Part shown: positions 63,247 through 64,000 of the stretch, piece after piece
Layout of the letters: every line of letters starts with the position of its first letter
Position numbering within the stretch: position 1 is the first letter of the stretch
Assembly (NCBI GenBank): GCA_020633205.1
Contig: JACKEB010000010.1
Location: forward strand, 62,001 to 126,000
DNA: 64,000 nucleotides
Reading direction: 5' to 3'
Source of the DNA: Polyangiaceae bacterium
GTDB taxonomy: Bacteria > Myxococcota_A > Polyangia > Polyangiales > Polyangiaceae
Notes under the pieces: model-generated
What the model was told of the DNA's origin: nothing
What the model saw: only the letters and a program-made list of their open reading frames with translations
Databases searched by the model: none
Program-made: the position numbers and the translations under genes

Positions 63247-64000
63247 CCGAGCACCTTCACGATTTCTTCGACCTCGCGATCGACTTCTCCGAGGGGTGTG
63301 CCTTCGCTGCCGCCACCCTCAGCGGGCCGCATGTGGTTCTGGAAGTAGTCGCTGCCGGCGAACTTGCGCAGCGCGAGCACCCGCTTCGGTAACCATGGGT
63401 GGCTCGAGAAGATCTCACTGATGCGACCGACATTGCCCTGCATTTCGCCGTATTGCTCGAGGAACACTTCCACGTCGAGCTCTTCGTAGAGCTTCTTGGA
63501 GCCCAGCGCGAGCTTTGCCAAGGCCCGAGTTGCGACGTCCAGGTCCTGACAGCACAGCAGCGCCGCGCGATCGCAGGTTATTTCCGCGCGGCGAGACCAG
63601 GCTTGCAACGAGAGGCTCAGCCCGAGGCTGAACAGCGCGCTGAAGCGACCGCCGACGCTCTCGATCATGCGCAGCGCGGTCATGTAAGTCACGTGCTGGT
63701 TGTGAATGTGGCCGCACTCGTGGCCAATCACGCTCATCAGCTCGGCGTCGGATAGGTGATCCACGAGCGCCGAGTGCACCATGACGAACGAGTGCTGTTT
63801 CGTGCCGTAGGTCGCCGCGTTCAGGTACGGGCTATTCACCACGTACACGCTCGGTGCCGCGATACCGAGGATCCCGGCGCACTCCTGAGTGATGCGATCG
63901 ACTCGCGGAAACTGCTTTGGGCCGACCTTGACGGCGCCACCGAGTAGACGCCCCAGCTCCAAGTGCCAGAACGCCCGCACCGCCGCCTCCACCGCGAGCT
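63243..64000 (-). CDS. M48 family zinc metallopeptidase (5' end outside window)
   Basis: At least 252 residues; the frame continues through the window edge, so the annotated GTG at 63992 is not necessarily the true start. The zinc motif is IGHECGHIHNQH (HExxH), preceded by AATYGTKQHSFVMVHSALVDHLSDAELMSV, and the third ligand region reads SRRAEITCDRAALL (Glu). The C-terminus carries IFSSHPWLPKRVLALRKF, typical of M48 proteases. It probably cleaves membrane-associated or cytoplasmic proteins; the coupling to a dynamin-like GTPase suggests membrane quality control. Confidence 0.9.
   Translation of the reverse strand, partial: LAVEAAVRAFWHLELGRLLGGAVKVGPKQFPRVDRITQECAGILGIAAPSVYVVNSPYLNAATYGTKQHSFVMVHSALVDHLSDAELMSVIGHECGHIHNQHVTYMTALRMIESVGGRFSALFSLGLSLSLQAWSRRAEITCDRAALLCCQDLDVATRALAKLALGSKKLYEELDVEVFLEQYGEMQGNVGRISEIFSSHPWLPKRVLALRKFAGSDYFQNHMRPAEGGGSEGTPLGEVDREVEEIVKVLG

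Overview
The window is high-GC DNA, about two thirds G+C by eye, with dense, strongly GC3-biased genes. Many genes overlap by 4 bases (GTGA or ATGA). The content points to a myxobacterium of the Polyangia/Sorangiineae type: an ECF-like sigma factor of the myxobacterial/Gemmata class, two Hanks-type Ser/Thr kinases, several Gly-rich lipoproteins with GSGQG or GSGGTG linkers, TPR/PEGA-like envelope proteins, SUMF1-fold lipoproteins, an MglA-family GTPase and a DUF2378-like protein. This assignment is an inference from gene content. I found no rRNA, tRNA, transposase, prophage or CRISPR array.

Layout. 1-12.3 kb (+): one tightly overlapping operon of MoxR ATPase (cut by the window start), envelope protein, ABC-2 ATPase, ABC-2 permease, DUF58, DUF1415, BatA-like VWA and a large double-VWA protein. 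12.3-15.2 kb (+): a DNRLRE lipoprotein overlapping an OppD/OppF ATPase pair, closed by a hairpin. 15.2-15.9 kb (-): a GSGQG-repeat lipoprotein. 16.1-23.1 kb (+): sigma factor, zinc-finger Ser/Thr kinase, TPR/PEGA protein, two SUMF1-like lipoproteins and a small protein, which is the best candidate here for an undescribed signalling system. 23.1-27.5 kb (-): DUF1501, DUF1800 and a large lipoprotein. 27.7-33.2 kb (+): PlsB acyltransferase, MepA-like endopeptidase, orphan DNA methyltransferase, NudC. 33.2-42.3 kb: acetoacetyl-CoA synthetase (-), GNAT (+), then membrane protein, FAD oxidoreductase, Gly-rich lipoprotein, TPR protein and an unknown (all -). 42.5-44.4 kb (+): DUF350 and a membrane spermidine-synthase-like protein. 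44.5-51.4 kb (-): M20 peptidase, DUF2378-like protein, a tandem pair of paralogous Cys lipoproteins, and NrdJ ribonucleotide reductase with a 1.1-kb upstream region rich in repeats. 52.5-55.2 kb (+): small membrane protein and a second Ser/Thr kinase. 55.3-58.5 kb (-): MglA-like GTPase, PocR histidine kinase, ThiL. 59 kb (+): PEGA-like envelope protein. 60-64 kb (-): M48 peptidase (cut by the window end), dynamin-like GTPase, ArgH.

How they fit together. Housekeeping metabolism (PlsB, NudC, AacS, NrdJ, ThiL, ArgH) alternates with envelope and signalling modules. The two modules with the clearest internal logic are the MoxR/VWA/ABC-2 operon, which looks like an ATP-driven envelope assembly or export machine, and the sigma-kinase-PEGA-SUMF1 operon, which looks like an inner-membrane relay with lipoprotein sensors. 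Short tandem repeats with 13-, 15- or 18-bp periods occur between genes and inside lipoprotein genes. A 38-bp dispersed element sits at the 3' ends of two minus-strand genes.
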